Origin: Oscillospiraceae bacterium
Lineage (GTDB): Bacteria > Bacillota > Clostridia > Oscillospirales > CAG-272
Assembly (NCBI GenBank): GCA_015065295.1
Contig: SVQN01000012.1
Span: forward strand, 1-49,063
Length of the DNA: 49,063 bases
Reading direction: 5' to 3'
In this document: positions 23,719 to 32,707 of the stretch, piece after piece
Numbering within the stretch: the first letter of the stretch is position 1
Layout of the letters: every line of letters begins with the position of its first letter
Translations under genes and position numbers: made by a program
Notes under the pieces: model-generated
Databases searched by the model: none
What the model saw: the letters and a program-made list of their open reading frames with translations, nothing else
Told to the model about the DNA's origin: nothing

Positions 23719-26151
23719 TTATACAGTACCGTACACGCGTTCGTTCGGCTGGTTCGGAATTACGTCTGCGCAGAGACCGGGTTCCTCACGTACTGCGGGA
23801 ATCGTATGTACATCGCTGGCGGTTTCCTCACGGACAAGGGCTTCTTTCAGTACGTCGTCGAGGGTATCGCAGGGAACAAAGGTCACTTCGGCAGCAACGG
23901 TTTTGTCCAGTTCGTCCATGTCACGCATATTGTCGCGCGGGATGAGGATGCGGCGGATGCCCATTGTGTAGGCTGCCGTGGACTTTTCGCGCAGACCGCC
24001 GATCGCAAGAACGCGGCCGGTCAGGGTGATTTCCCCGGTCATGGCGATGTCGCGGCGGACGGGGATGCCGGAGAGGGCACTGACGAGGGAGGTCGTCATG
24101 GTCACGCCTGCGCTCGGACCGTCCTTCGGAACCGCGCCTTCGGGAACGTGGATGTGGATATCCTTGGTCTTGTAGAAATCGGGCACGATACCGAATTCCC
24201 TGCAGTGGGCGCGTATGTAGGTCACGGCAATGTGCGCGGATTCCTTCATGACGTCGCCGAGCGTACCGGTCAGCTCGATTTTGCCGGTGCCGTCCACGAT
24301 GAGGACTTCCACCTTGAGCATATCGCCGCCGACTTCGGTATAGGCGAGGCCGTTGGTCACGCCGACGAGGTTCTGATTGGCGATCGCGTCGTCGATGAAC
24401 TTGCGTTTGCCGAGGAATTTCGTGATTTCGGGAACGTCCACGGACACGCTCTTGAGTTCTTCTTCGACCAGAACACGCGCGGCCTTGCGGCAGAGTGCGC
24501 CGATCTCACGTTCGAGATTGCGGACGCCGGATTCGCGGGTGTAGCCGGAGATGACTTCTTCGAGTGCCGCGTCGGTGATTTTCAGCGTGCGGCGGGAGAG
24601 ACCGTGTCGCTTGAGCTGCTTCGGAAGGAGGTGATTTTTCGCAATTGCCAGCTTTTCCTTGGGAGTGTAGGTGTTCAGTTCGATGACTTCCATACGGTCG
24701 ATCAGCGGACGCGGAACGGTGTCGAGGGTGTTCGCGGTCGCAATGAACATACAGTCGGACAGGTCAACGGGGAGTTCGATGAAGTGGTCGCGGAAATTCT
24801 TGTTCTGTTCGCCGTCGAGAACTTCGAGGAGGGCAGATGCCGGGTCGCCGTGAACGTCGGCGCACATCTTGTCCACTTCGTCGAGGAGCATGACAGGGTT
24901 CATGGAGCCGCACTGGGTCAGTGCGTTGATGATGCGTCCGGGCATGGAAGCGACGTAGGTCTTCCGGTGACCGCGGATGTCGGATTCGTCGCGGATACCG
25001 CCGAGTGATACGCGGACGTACTTGCGCTTCATCGAACGTGCGATAGAGGAAGCAAGAGAGGTCTTGCCGACTCCGGGCGGGCCGACAAAGCAGAGAATCT
25101 GGTTCTTCAGATCGGGATTGAGCTGCTTGACCGCGAGGTATTCGATGATGCGTTCCTTGATTTTTTCCAGACCGTCGTGATCGGCATCGAGAATTTTCTT
25201 CGCCGCGTCGATATCGTTGCGGTCTTTGGTCTTCTTGTTCCACGGAATTTCAAGACAGGTGTCGAGGTAGTTCCGGATGACCGCCGCTTCGGGAGAGCCG
25301 GTCGGGGTCTTGCCGAGCTTGAGAACTTCCTTCTCGAGCTTTTCCTGTACTTCCTTCGGGAGCTTGGCGGCGGCGATTTTCTTGGTATATTCGTCGGTAT
25401 CTTCGTCAATACCGAGTTCGGATTCGATGGCGTGGAGCTGTTCGCGGAGGTAGTAGTCGCGCTGGTTGTCGTCCATGGCTTTCTTGACCTTGCGGTGGAT
25501 TTCCAGCTCGGTCTTGAGCAGCTTCATCTCGCTTTCCATGATGACGAGTGCCTTTTCCGCGCGGAGCATGGGATCGTACATTTTCAGCACTTCCACCTTG
25601 TCCTGATAGCGGACGAAAATGCCGGACGCGATGAAGTCCGCGAGCAGCCCGGGATTCTTGATGGAAGCAGCCGCGGTGAGGAATTCGTCGGAAACAGCGG
25701 GGAGATAGTGGAGCATTTCGTCGAGCGCGTTCAGCGTTTCGGAGAGAAGGGCTTCCGTGCGGATATCCGGAACGGAATAGTCGGCGGTCATGGTCTTGGA
25801 GAGAATGTCCGCAACGAGGTAATCCTTTTCGCGGCGCAGTCCGGTGAGCGTACCGCGGCACATCCCTTCCGCAACAACGCGGATATTGCCGTCGGGCTTC
25901 TTGAGGGTCTGCTTGATCTTGGCGACACAGCCGACATCGTAGAGATCGGCTTCTTCAGGAGATTCGACGTTCAGTTCCTTCTGGGTCAGGAGAAAGACGT
26001 ACAGGTCGGATGCCTCTGCCGCTTTGCACGCGGCTTTGGAGATATCGCGCTCGAGTTCAAAATTTATAGGAATGGAGGGGAAAGCGACCAGACCGCGGAG
26101 AGGGATCACGGGCAGGGTCAGCTTTTCGACCTTTTCGATATATCTGGGCAT
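23719..26151 (-). CDS. lon: ATP-dependent protease La (Lon)
   Basis: Cytosolic AAA+ serine protease degrading misfolded and regulatory proteins. The 810-residue product has the N-terminal substrate-binding domain (LPVIPLRGLVAFPSIPINFE), a coiled region around EQLHAIESELG, the AAA+ module with Walker A GPPGVGKTS near residue 358 and Walker B MLLDEVDKM, and the protease domain with the Ser-Lys dyad: Ser in PKDGPSAGVTM near residue 679 and Lys in GGLREKSTAA near 722. Length is typical. AAAGG lies before the ATG and a -10 TATAAT is seen upstream. It shares a divergent promoter region with the ECF sigma gene. Confidence 0.96.
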   Translation of the reverse strand: MPRYIEKVEKLTLPVIPLRGLVAFPSIPINFELERDISKAACKAAEASDLYVFLLTQKELNVESPEEADLYDVGCVAKIKQTLKKPDGNIRVVAEGMCRGTLTGLRREKDYLVADILSKTMTADYSVPDIRTEALLSETLNALDEMLHYLPAVSDEFLTAAASIKNPGLLADFIASGIFVRYQDKVEVLKMYDPMLRAEKALVIMESEMKLLKTELEIHRKVKKAMDDNQRDYYLREQLHAIESELGIDEDTDEYTKKIAAAKLPKEVQEKLEKEVLKLGKTPTGSPEAAVIRNYLDTCLEIPWNKKTKDRNDIDAAKKILDADHDGLEKIKERIIEYLAVKQLNPDLKNQILCFVGPPGVGKTSLASSIARSMKRKYVRVSLGGIRDESDIRGHRKTYVASMPGRIINALTQCGSMNPVMLLDEVDKMCADVHGDPASALLEVLDGEQNKNFRDHFIELPVDLSDCMFIATANTLDTVPRPLIDRMEVIELNTYTPKEKLAIAKNHLLPKQLKRHGLSRRTLKITDAALEEVISGYTRESGVRNLEREIGALCRKAARVLVEEELKSVSVDVPEITKFLGKRKFIDDAIANQNLVGVTNGLAYTEVGGDMLKVEVLIVDGTGKIELTGTLGDVMKESAHIAVTYIRAHCREFGIVPDFYKTKDIHIHVPEGAVPKDGPSAGVTMTTSLVSALSGIPVRRDIAMTGEITLTGRVLAIGGLREKSTAAYTMGIRRILIPRDNMRDMDELDKTVAAEVTFVPCDTLDDVLKEALVREETASDVHTIPAVREEPGLCADVIPNQPNERVYGTV

Positions 26152-26230
26152 AACAAATCCTTTCGGGGGTACTCATGCTGAGGTGATAATATAAATCAAT
26201 AAAAATAATAGAAAATTTTATTCAGATATC

Positions 26231-26259
26231 ATTATACCATATCCTTCGCATAATTTCCA
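26231..26259 (-). promoter_or_regulatory. Candidate lon promoter
   Basis: Minus-strand TATAAT (26231-26236) with a weak -35 TGGAAA (26254-26259) at 17 bases. Confidence 0.5.
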
Positions 26260-26301
26260 CAGGAGATTATTAATAATTGTAACTTTTTTTAAGAAATTCA
26301 A

Positions 26302-26331
26302 TTGACGTTCCGGAAGTGAAAATGATAAAAT
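26302..26331 (+). promoter_or_regulatory. Candidate promoter of the sigma-factor gene
   Basis: TTGACG (26302-26307) and an extended -10 TGATAAAAT (26323-26331). The hexamer spacing is 18, a bit long. Confidence 0.5.
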
Positions 26332-26468
26332 GAGAAAGAAATAAAATTTTTTCAGAAAAACTTCCCGTCACGCCTAACAAAATCTGTTTTCCGCCGACTT
26401 ATTATACAAAGCCGGCTTTCAATTACAGAATTATCCACGAAAAACATCCCGCCAGACGAGGACAACGT

Positions 26469-28040
26469 ATGGACAACGAACTTAACGAACTTCTCACTTC
26501 CCAGCTCGACCGCCTGTACCGCTTTGCGTACAACCGCCTGCACGATGAAGGTGCGGCGGAAGATCTGACGCAGGACATCGTCGAGTGCGCCATCCGCGCG
26601 TATCACAAAATCGACGATCCCGACCGCCGCATTCCGTGGCTGTGGGGGATCGCGCGCAACGTGTACCTGCGGACGGTCAGCGCGAAATCCCGCCGCGAAA
26701 CGCCGTCGGAGGACGTGATTATGATTATCGACTCCACGGGGGTCAGCTATGAAACGCCCGAAACCGATGTCATCCGGAGGGAGGAGTGCGCCAATCTGCG
26801 CCGCGCGGTGTCGTATCTCTCGAAGATGTACCGCGACGTGTGCGTGATGTACTGGCTGGAGGAGAAGGATTACCGTACCATTGCGGAGGAACTTGGAATT
26901 CCGCTGTCCTCGGTGAAATGGCGGCTGAATCAGTCAAAAGTAAGACTGAAGGAGGAACTTATGAAAATGGATTATATGGAAAACGGATACAGAAAAGCAG
27001 TCAAGCTGTACATGAACATGGGCGGATACGTCGAATGGAGCGGCGAACTCGGCAATTACGACGGTGCCGACCGGGCGATCGACAATCTTCTGGCGCAGAA
27101 TATCTGCATTTCTGCCTATGAATCGCCGAAAACGGTCACGGAAATCGCGTCGGACATCGGCTGTGCGGCGGATTATATCGAGGATTCGCTCGCGGAACTG
27201 GTGAAGTGCCAGTGCATGAAACAGACGAAGGACAAATATCAGACGATGTTCCCGATCTGGAGCAGAGAAGTGTACGACGATGTGTTCAGGAAAGGCTTTG
27301 AACTCTGTCTTTCCCGTGCAGATGAAATTCTCGATACGCTGTTCTCTCTCGCGGACGAAATCAAGGCGGTCGGATTCACCGGTTCGGACAAACCGTTCGA
27401 AAAACTGCTCCTGACTTTGCTGGTCGTTCTGGGGCGCGAAACGGAAAACGACTTCTTTGATACGGCGAATCTGCCGTTCGAGAGCCATATCGAATCGGAA
27501 AAACGGTGGTATATTCTCGGATATACCGGGCGGAGCGAATACGAAAACTACTGCTTCGGCGTCAACAGCAGCGGCGGTCTGAACGGTGATCTTGTGGAAT
27601 ACTACATTGCTTCGGAATTCACCAAAGATGCGCGCGCATACAATCAGGATATGTTCCGCGCTTTTGACGAATTCTACCGTACCGGAAAACAGCCGGACGA
27701 TTATCTCTGTGCCAAACTTGTGGAAAACGGCAAGCTCCGCAGAAACGGCGATACTTACGAAATCATTGTCCCGGTCATCAGCCACGAACGCGGCGAATAC
27801 GCCAAGCTCGTCGAAGTCCTCGCACCCGTCCGGGAACTCGTCGCAAAGCTCCAGAACGAACTGTTCGAGCGTTCCTGCACCCTCATGAAGAAGTACATCC
27901 CCGACCACCTCGCATCCCAGCGGACGTTCTTCAACACCTACTGCGCCCACGGTGCATGGGAAAACGCCGTCTTCAACCGCCTCGTCGAACGCGGCACCAA
28001 AATCACGCAGGATATGGCAACCTGCTTCATCGTAAAGTAA
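26469..28040 (+). CDS. ECF-type sigma factor with a 359-residue C-terminal extension
   Basis: Residues 1-164 form an ECF sigma factor: region 2 (LYRFAYNRLHDEGAAEDLTQDIVECAI) and region 4 (VCVMYWLEEKDYRTIAEELGIPLSSVKWRL). Residues 165-523 are an extension that no simple ECF factor has. It contains a winged-helix-like segment (KTVTEIASDIGCAADYIEDSLAELV, about residues 218-242) and an unrecognised helical/beta region. Exactly at the junction is AAGGAGG (26949-26955), 5 bases before an in-frame ATG at 26961 (Met165), so a separate 359-residue protein may also be made. GAGG precedes the first ATG. No anti-sigma gene is adjacent; the extension may be the sensor or anti-sigma part. It is divergent from lon. 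Confidence 0.82.
   Translation: MDNELNELLTSQLDRLYRFAYNRLHDEGAAEDLTQDIVECAIRAYHKIDDPDRRIPWLWGIARNVYLRTVSAKSRRETPSEDVIMIIDSTGVSYETPETDVIRREECANLRRAVSYLSKMYRDVCVMYWLEEKDYRTIAEELGIPLSSVKWRLNQSKVRLKEELMKMDYMENGYRKAVKLYMNMGGYVEWSGELGNYDGADRAIDNLLAQNICISAYESPKTVTEIASDIGCAADYIEDSLAELVKCQCMKQTKDKYQTMFPIWSREVYDDVFRKGFELCLSRADEILDTLFSLADEIKAVGFTGSDKPFEKLLLTLLVVLGRETENDFFDTANLPFESHIESEKRWYILGYTGRSEYENYCFGVNSSGGLNGDLVEYYIASEFTKDARAYNQDMFRAFDEFYRTGKQPDDYLCAKLVENGKLRRNGDTYEIIVPVISHERGEYAKLVEVLAPVRELVAKLQNELFERSCTLMKKYIPDHLASQRTFFNTYCAHGAWENAVFNRLVERGTKITQDMATCFIVK
26949..26963 (+). promoter_or_regulatory. Internal ribosome binding site and start within the sigma-factor gene
   Basis: AAGGAGG, 5 bases, then ATG, in frame with the long coding region and placed precisely where the sigma domain ends. 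Confidence 0.55.
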
Positions 28041-28048
28041 AGATGATC

Positions 28049-28118
28049 TCTGTCCCTTCCCAAAAAGTTTTTGAAAGGGGTGTGGGGGAAACTTTTTCCT
28101 TAAAAAAGTTTCCCCCAC
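28049..28118 (-). repeat. Hairpin repeat copy 4
   Basis: Minus-strand orientation: GTGGGGGAAACTTTTT / AAAAAGTTTCCCCCAC (28082-28118), ACCCCTTTCAAAAACTTTTT arm, and a GGGAAGGGACAGAGA tail that abuts the sigma-factor stop codon. Confidence 0.85.
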
Positions 28119-28228
28119 ATTTTTTCATCCCATGAATATTCAAAAAAATATTGATTTTATCCCACGAATCAGTTACAATAAGATAGCAAAATGTCCTGTT
28201 TCCGACTTTATGAACATCGAGGCTGTAT

Positions 28229-29206
28229 ATGAAAACGAGAATCCGGCGAATCACCAAATTTGCGGCGGCTGTCCTGATCGCTCAGGCACTTGCCTTCCTT
28301 TTTCTGACCCCTGCGGGAATTGACCTTCTCTTTCCCCCCGCGGCGCGCGTGAACGCCGAAAAATTCTCCCCCGAGAGCAATACCTACGCCGTTTATTATG
28401 ACCTCCGCGTCGAGGTATCGCAGGCAGACCTCATCGTCGTCGGGATCGACTACGGCATCGCGGAGAGCTTTGACCTTCTCGGGCACTTCACCCGCTTTGC
28501 CAAACAGTACAACAATTATTCCGCCGTTCTGCTTGATATGACCATCGCCCAGCAGAATGTCGCGCAGAATGTCTTTCTTCAGGATGAGGAAGGACAGTTT
28601 CTGAAGCGGATTACGGTTTTGCAGGAGCGCACCGGTATGTCCGCCGACTTCTGCGACTACCTGACTGAACTGTTCCTCATCAACCGTACCATGACCGCTA
28701 TCCGGAAGCTGAACGTCTATTCTTACGCCGCGCCGACCGAAGACGACTATGTCATGAATGCGGAGGAACTCCGTGCCATGTCCGATCCGGAACGTATCAT
28801 GGCGGCCTTCCGTTCGACCGAGCGTTCCGCGATCTGTGCCGTCCATACGGCCGACCTGATGTACGGCAGTGAGTTCCGTACCGGGCTGGACGCTCTTGCC
28901 GAAGCCGAGGGGATCAAGGTTCTGTATCTGCAGACCCAGTACGCGGGAAGTTCTGCGGAAGGCGAAGGACATCCGGAGTACCGCTTCCCCGATTATCATA
29001 CCTCTCCGACCGTTTTTCTGGTCGAGAATGCCGGTGCGGAATGGTATTACCGCTATTACACCGCCGTCGCCGGAAAGAATTACGGCAAACTTGCCGATCC
29101 GCTCGATACCCGCTTCACCGATCATTATTTTGTCGTCACTCACGGAACTCCCGTGAAAACAGCGGAAACTTCCGAACCCCAACCCGAACAGGAGAACCAG
29201 CCATGA
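28229..29206 (+). CDS. Exported or membrane-anchored protein of unknown function
   Basis: A 325-residue protein that I do not recognise. It starts with a positively charged stretch and a hydrophobic segment (KFAAAVLIAQALAFLFL), either a signal peptide or a membrane anchor, so most of it is likely outside the membrane. The core has SQADLIVVGIDYGIAESFDL and AVLLDMTIAQQNVAQ, then a helical stretch. This spacing recalls the ChaN/TraB/Tiki layout, but the expected GE-x-H motif is absent, so this is a weak guess. The C-terminus is Glu/Pro/Gln-rich and disordered-looking (ETSEPQPEQENQP). No Cys lipobox is seen. It overlaps the GNAT gene by 4 bases (ATGA) and is probably coupled to it. Confidence 0.7.
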   Translation: MKTRIRRITKFAAAVLIAQALAFLFLTPAGIDLLFPPAARVNAEKFSPESNTYAVYYDLRVEVSQADLIVVGIDYGIAESFDLLGHFTRFAKQYNNYSAVLLDMTIAQQNVAQNVFLQDEEGQFLKRITVLQERTGMSADFCDYLTELFLINRTMTAIRKLNVYSYAAPTEDDYVMNAEELRAMSDPERIMAAFRSTERSAICAVHTADLMYGSEFRTGLDALAEAEGIKVLYLQTQYAGSSAEGEGHPEYRFPDYHTSPTVFLVENAGAEWYYRYYTAVAGKNYGKLADPLDTRFTDHYFVVTHGTPVKTAETSEPQPEQENQP

Positions 29207-29925
29207 TCCGTCTGGAAGAAAAAGAACTGGAGGAACAGGTGATCGCCACCCGGCATCATATTGCCGTTCCCTTTGAAATGAACCATATCGCCGGAGAGGG
29301 ACTTGACCTCCTCGTTTATTCCTTCTGCGAAACCATCGCACAGGAATTTGAAGAAAAATTTGCCGACGCTCCCACCTCGGACGCGGCACAGGCGTTCCTC
29401 TATGAGAAAATCACCCCCATCATGACAGCATTGGATTACGAAAGCGACGATGCGCTCGGCGTGATCTATTACGAATTCCACGCCGTTCCCGGCGACATCC
29501 TTTCCGGCGATGACGTTCCCGGCTGTGACCTCGTCGATGATCTCACCGGCGAAGTGTTCGAGAATCTCCCGCTGGACGAGTTTGAATTTCTCGAAACCGA
29601 CCCGTGCGACAAAATGGCAATCCTCCGCCGTGACGGAAAAGTGGTCTGCTACGCCGGTCTGAACGATGTCTGTGAAGACGACGGCCTGTACGAAATCACC
29701 GTCGAATGCGAGGAAGACTACCGCCAGAACGGCTACGCGAAAGCCTGCGTTGCCAGACTCACGCGGCATATCCTCGCCCACGGCGAAAGCGTCAAATACG
29801 TCTGCACCAGCGACAATACCGCTTCTATCCGCACCGCCGAAGCCGTCGGCTTCAAGCTGTACAAAACGTGTATGCCCTTCGTCTGCTACACAATCGACGA
29901 CGAAGAGGATGAAGAAAACGAATAA
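29203..29925 (+). CDS. GNAT-family N-acetyltransferase with an extra N-terminal domain
   Basis: A 240-residue protein whose last 110 residues are a Gcn5-type acetyltransferase: KMAILRRDGKVVCYAGL, ITVECEEDYRQNGYAKACVA (acetyl-CoA loop QNGYAKA near residue 178) and YVCTSDNTASIRTAEAVGF. The first 130 residues, rich in acidic residues, have no motif I recognise. It ends with an acidic tail (DDEEDEENE). CAGGAGAA lies about 6 bases before ATG 29203, which overlaps the upstream stop; longer in-frame versions overlap that gene and are unlikely. The substrate is unknown. Confidence 0.83.
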   Translation: MIRLEEKELEEQVIATRHHIAVPFEMNHIAGEGLDLLVYSFCETIAQEFEEKFADAPTSDAAQAFLYEKITPIMTALDYESDDALGVIYYEFHAVPGDILSGDDVPGCDLVDDLTGEVFENLPLDEFEFLETDPCDKMAILRRDGKVVCYAGLNDVCEDDGLYEITVECEEDYRQNGYAKACVARLTRHILAHGESVKYVCTSDNTASIRTAEAVGFKLYKTCMPFVCYTIDDEEDEENE

Positions 29926-30011
29926 TCCGCACGAACTCCAACCCATTTATTTACATAAAGTTTTTTGAAAGGGGTCCGGGGAAAACTTTTTTCAAAAAAA
30001 GTTTTCCCCGG
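29926..30011 (-). repeat. Hairpin repeat copy 5
   Basis: Minus-strand orientation: CCGGGGAAAACTTTTTT / AAAAAAGTTTTCCCCGG (29976-30011), ACCCCTTTCAAAAAACTTT, and a tail GTTCGTGCGGATTA that runs exactly into the GNAT stop codon. Confidence 0.85.
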
Positions 30012-30029
30012 GAAACAACATTTTATAAA

Positions 30030-31793
30030 ATGGCCTACGATGCAGGGATGCTCCGGTTTGTCATTAAGGAAATGAACGAGAAGCTGACAAACGGGAAAGT
30101 CGATAAAATTTATCAGCCGTCGCGCGACGAAGCCGTCTTCGTCATCCGATGCGCCGGCGAAGAACACCGTCTCCATATCAATGCCGGCGGCGGGGCAAGA
30201 ATGAACCTTACGTCCATCAAGCCCGAAAACCCCGCCACGCCCCCGATGTTCTGCATGATGCTCCGCAAGCACTTTCAGGGTGCCAGATTCGCGGGCGTGA
30301 CCCAGCTCGGATTCGAGCGTGCCGCACGGATTACCTTCGATACGCACGATGACCTCGGCTTCGCTACCCAGAAGCACGTCATCTGCGAACTCATGGGGAG
30401 GTTCTCCAATATCATCATCACCAATGCCGACGACAAAATTATCGGCGTGCTGAAGTCCATCGACTTCACAACCAGCGAAAAACGGCAGGTTCTCTCCGGC
30501 ATGACCTACGAACTGCCGCCGAAGCAGGACAAATACGATCCGTTGTCCGAAGAAGTGGATGAACGCTTCTTCAAGAAGCTCGCCGCCGCTGCCGAACCGG
30601 ACAAATCCGCCGAAAAATTCCTCATGGCAAACTTTGCAGGCCTGTCCCCGCTGATCGCACGGGAAATCGTCTTCCGTGCTGCCGGACGTGTGGACGCAAC
30701 CATGCACGATGCCGCACGCGACCTCTGGCGGATGTTCGATTCCACGATCACCGCCATCAAAGACGGCGTGGGCACGCCCTGCCTCATCCGCGACGAACAC
30801 GGCATTCCCGCCGAATATGCGTTCATGGACATCCGTCAGTATGGACGTACAAGAACGACCGAATCCACGGAAACCTTCGGCGAACTGATCGACGAATATT
30901 TCGGCGAACGCAGCCGCAACGAACGTCTCCACCGCCGCGCTGCCGACATTTTCAAGCTCCTGTCCAATGCGGAAACCCGTATCACGAAGAAAATCGGTCT
31001 CCAGAAGGACGAGCTTGCCGCCTGCGAGGACGGGGAAAAATACCGTCTCTGGGGCGACCTCATTACCGCGAATATCTATCGCCTCAAGCGTGGCCTGACC
31101 GAGTGCGAGGTGCAGAACTACATGAGCGAGGACTATGAGACCATCACTATCCCGCTCGACAAACGCCTGTCTCCGTCCGCGAACGCGCAGGTGTACTATA
31201 AGAAATACAACAAATCCAAGGCGGCGAAGGTTCATCTTGCCGCGCAGATCGAAGCGGCGGAGGAAGAACTGGTTTACGTCTACTCCGTTCTCGACGCGCT
31301 GTCCCGTGCGGACGGTGAAAAGGAACTGTCCGAAATCCGTGCGGAGCTGTATCACAGCGGGTATGCCTCCAAGATGAAAAACTACACGGAAAAGAAGCAG
31401 TCCGCGCCGAGCATTGCAAAATATGAAACCAGCGAGGGCTATACCGTCCTCTGCGGGCGCAACAATATTGCCAACGATTACCTCACGACCAAGCTCGCCG
31501 ACCGTTCGGACTGGTGGTTCCACGTCAAGAATCAGCCGGGTTCGCACGTTGTCCTGATCGAAAAGGACGGCGAGGACGAACCGACCGAACGTGCCTTTAC
31601 GGAAGCGGCGGAAATTGCCGCGTACAACTCCAAGGCGCGCGGCGGCGTTATGATTCCGGTGGACTATATGAAGGTCTCAAAGGTCAAGAAACCGGCGGGT
31701 GCAAAGCCCGGACTGGTGGTTTACCAGACCAACTGGACCGCGTACGTTACGCCGGATGAGGATCGGATCGAACAAATGAAACGCAAAAACTGA
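30030..31793 (+). CDS. rqcH: Rqc2 homologue RqcH (NFACT family), ribosome quality control
   Basis: Binds split 50S subunits carrying stalled peptidyl-tRNA and directs C-terminal Ala tails that mark the nascent chain for decay; older annotations call it fibronectin-binding protein A. The 587-residue product has NFACT-N (MAYDAGMLRFVIKEMNEKL, ending CELMGRFSNIIITNADDKI), two HhH-like motifs (FAGLSPLIAREIVFRA), a coiled-coil middle (KAAKVHLAAQIEAAEEELVYV) and NFACT-R (GYTVLCGRNNIANDYLTTK, WWFHVKNQPGSHVVL). The Asp-Arg pair needed for tailing in Bacillus (97-98) reads Glu96-Arg97. No ribosome site is evident before the ATG, which follows hairpin repeat copy 5. Confidence 0.93.
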   Translation: MAYDAGMLRFVIKEMNEKLTNGKVDKIYQPSRDEAVFVIRCAGEEHRLHINAGGGARMNLTSIKPENPATPPMFCMMLRKHFQGARFAGVTQLGFERAARITFDTHDDLGFATQKHVICELMGRFSNIIITNADDKIIGVLKSIDFTTSEKRQVLSGMTYELPPKQDKYDPLSEEVDERFFKKLAAAAEPDKSAEKFLMANFAGLSPLIAREIVFRAAGRVDATMHDAARDLWRMFDSTITAIKDGVGTPCLIRDEHGIPAEYAFMDIRQYGRTRTTESTETFGELIDEYFGERSRNERLHRRAADIFKLLSNAETRITKKIGLQKDELAACEDGEKYRLWGDLITANIYRLKRGLTECEVQNYMSEDYETITIPLDKRLSPSANAQVYYKKYNKSKAAKVHLAAQIEAAEEELVYVYSVLDALSRADGEKELSEIRAELYHSGYASKMKNYTEKKQSAPSIAKYETSEGYTVLCGRNNIANDYLTTKLADRSDWWFHVKNQPGSHVVLIEKDGEDEPTERAFTEAAEIAAYNSKARGGVMIPVDYMKVSKVKKPAGAKPGLVVYQTNWTAYVTPDEDRIEQMKRKN

Positions 31794-31810
31794 ATGAGGA
31801 GGAACTTACT

Positions 31811-32575
31811 ATGACAAAATTCAGCTACAAGCATCCCGTCACGATCGCGGGGCATCGCGGGGATCCCAAGGCGGTTCCGGAAAACACCCTTGCATCCTTC
31901 AAGTCGTCCATCGAAAAGGGTGCGGATATGGTGGAACTGGACGTTCACATGACGAAGGACGGCGAAATTATCGTCATGCACGACGCGACCGTTGACCGTA
32001 CAACGAACGGTACCGGACGTATCAGCGACATGACACTCGCCGAACTGAAGGCACTGTCCGCCGGAGAATACAACGGACAGCCGCAGCAGGTGCCGACGTT
32101 CCGCGAATTCTGCGAGCTGGTGAAGCCGTACGACGTGCTCATCAACGTGGAATTCAAGGATTATTTTGATACGCACGGGGACGAATTTTCGCACGAAAGC
32201 ATGGTGAAGACCGTGGACATCATCGAAGAATTCGATCTTTCCGACCGCGTGGTCATGAACAGCTTTGACGCGCACATTCTGAAAAAGCTGGCGGAAATGA
32301 ACGGCGGCAAGTACCGGACGCACGGATTCTATCCCTACAGCATCATGCGGAACGTGGAATCCGATCCGACGGAATATCTGTACTGCGCGTGTATGTTCGA
32401 CTACAGTGCGGAAAACGCACAGTTCCTGAAGGATCATGGCATCGAAGTATGGCTCGGTGCGGGCGTGGTGACGAAGGAACAATTTGAAACCGGAATCGGC
32501 CTCGGCGCGGTTCTGTTCACGACGAATGACACTGCCGAAGCTCTGAAAATCTGCGAAGAGCTCGGCGTCAGATAA
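31811..32575 (+). CDS. Glycerophosphodiester phosphodiesterase
   Basis: Hydrolyses glycerophosphodiesters to glycerol-3-phosphate and an alcohol. The 254-residue product has the GDPD signature: AGHRGDPKAVPENTLASF with the catalytic His near residue 15, MVELDVHMTKDGEIIVMHD (metal-binding Glu/Asp and the second catalytic His) and TVDRTTNGTGRI. The C-terminal barrel strand EVWLGAGVVTKEQF is also recognisable. There is no signal peptide, so it is cytoplasmic, like UgpQ. GAGGAGG precedes the ATG. It lies 17 bp after rqcH and is likely cotranscribed. Confidence 0.94.
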   Translation: MTKFSYKHPVTIAGHRGDPKAVPENTLASFKSSIEKGADMVELDVHMTKDGEIIVMHDATVDRTTNGTGRISDMTLAELKALSAGEYNGQPQQVPTFREFCELVKPYDVLINVEFKDYFDTHGDEFSHESMVKTVDIIEEFDLSDRVVMNSFDAHILKKLAEMNGGKYRTHGFYPYSIMRNVESDPTEYLYCACMFDYSAENAQFLKDHGIEVWLGAGVVTKEQFETGIGLGAVLFTTNDTAEALKICEELGVR

Positions 32576-32576
32576 A

Positions 32577-32603
32577 GTAAACGCGGATTCAATCTGCGTT
32601 TAC
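32577..32603 (+). terminator. Hairpin after the glycerophosphodiesterase gene
   Basis: GTAAACGCGGAT / ATCTGCGTTTAC with a short loop directly after the stop codon. The T run is absent (ACTAAAAT follows), so termination is likely but not certain. Confidence 0.55.
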
Positions 32604-32707
32604 TAAAATACTCCCGACAGGGGAAGACCAAACAGTCTCAGAAGGAGACGGGAAGGGAATAGCTGCGGATACATACAAAACGATATTTTCGCGGCGAGCT
32701 TACAATT

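Larger units (their letters stand above)
26152..26468. other. A/T-rich divergent promoter region between lon and the sigma-factor gene
   Basis: 317 bp without a gene. It holds the candidate lon promoter and the candidate sigma-factor promoter. No CIRCE-type (TTAGCACTC-N9-GAGTGCTAA) or clear CtsR heptad repeat was seen. Confidence 0.6.

Noticed and set aside
26152-26468. CIRCE or CtsR operator upstream of lon, and CIRCE upstream of htpG
   Set aside because: No match to TTAGCACTC-N9-GAGTGCTAA or to the tandem GGTCAAA heptads was seen by eye.
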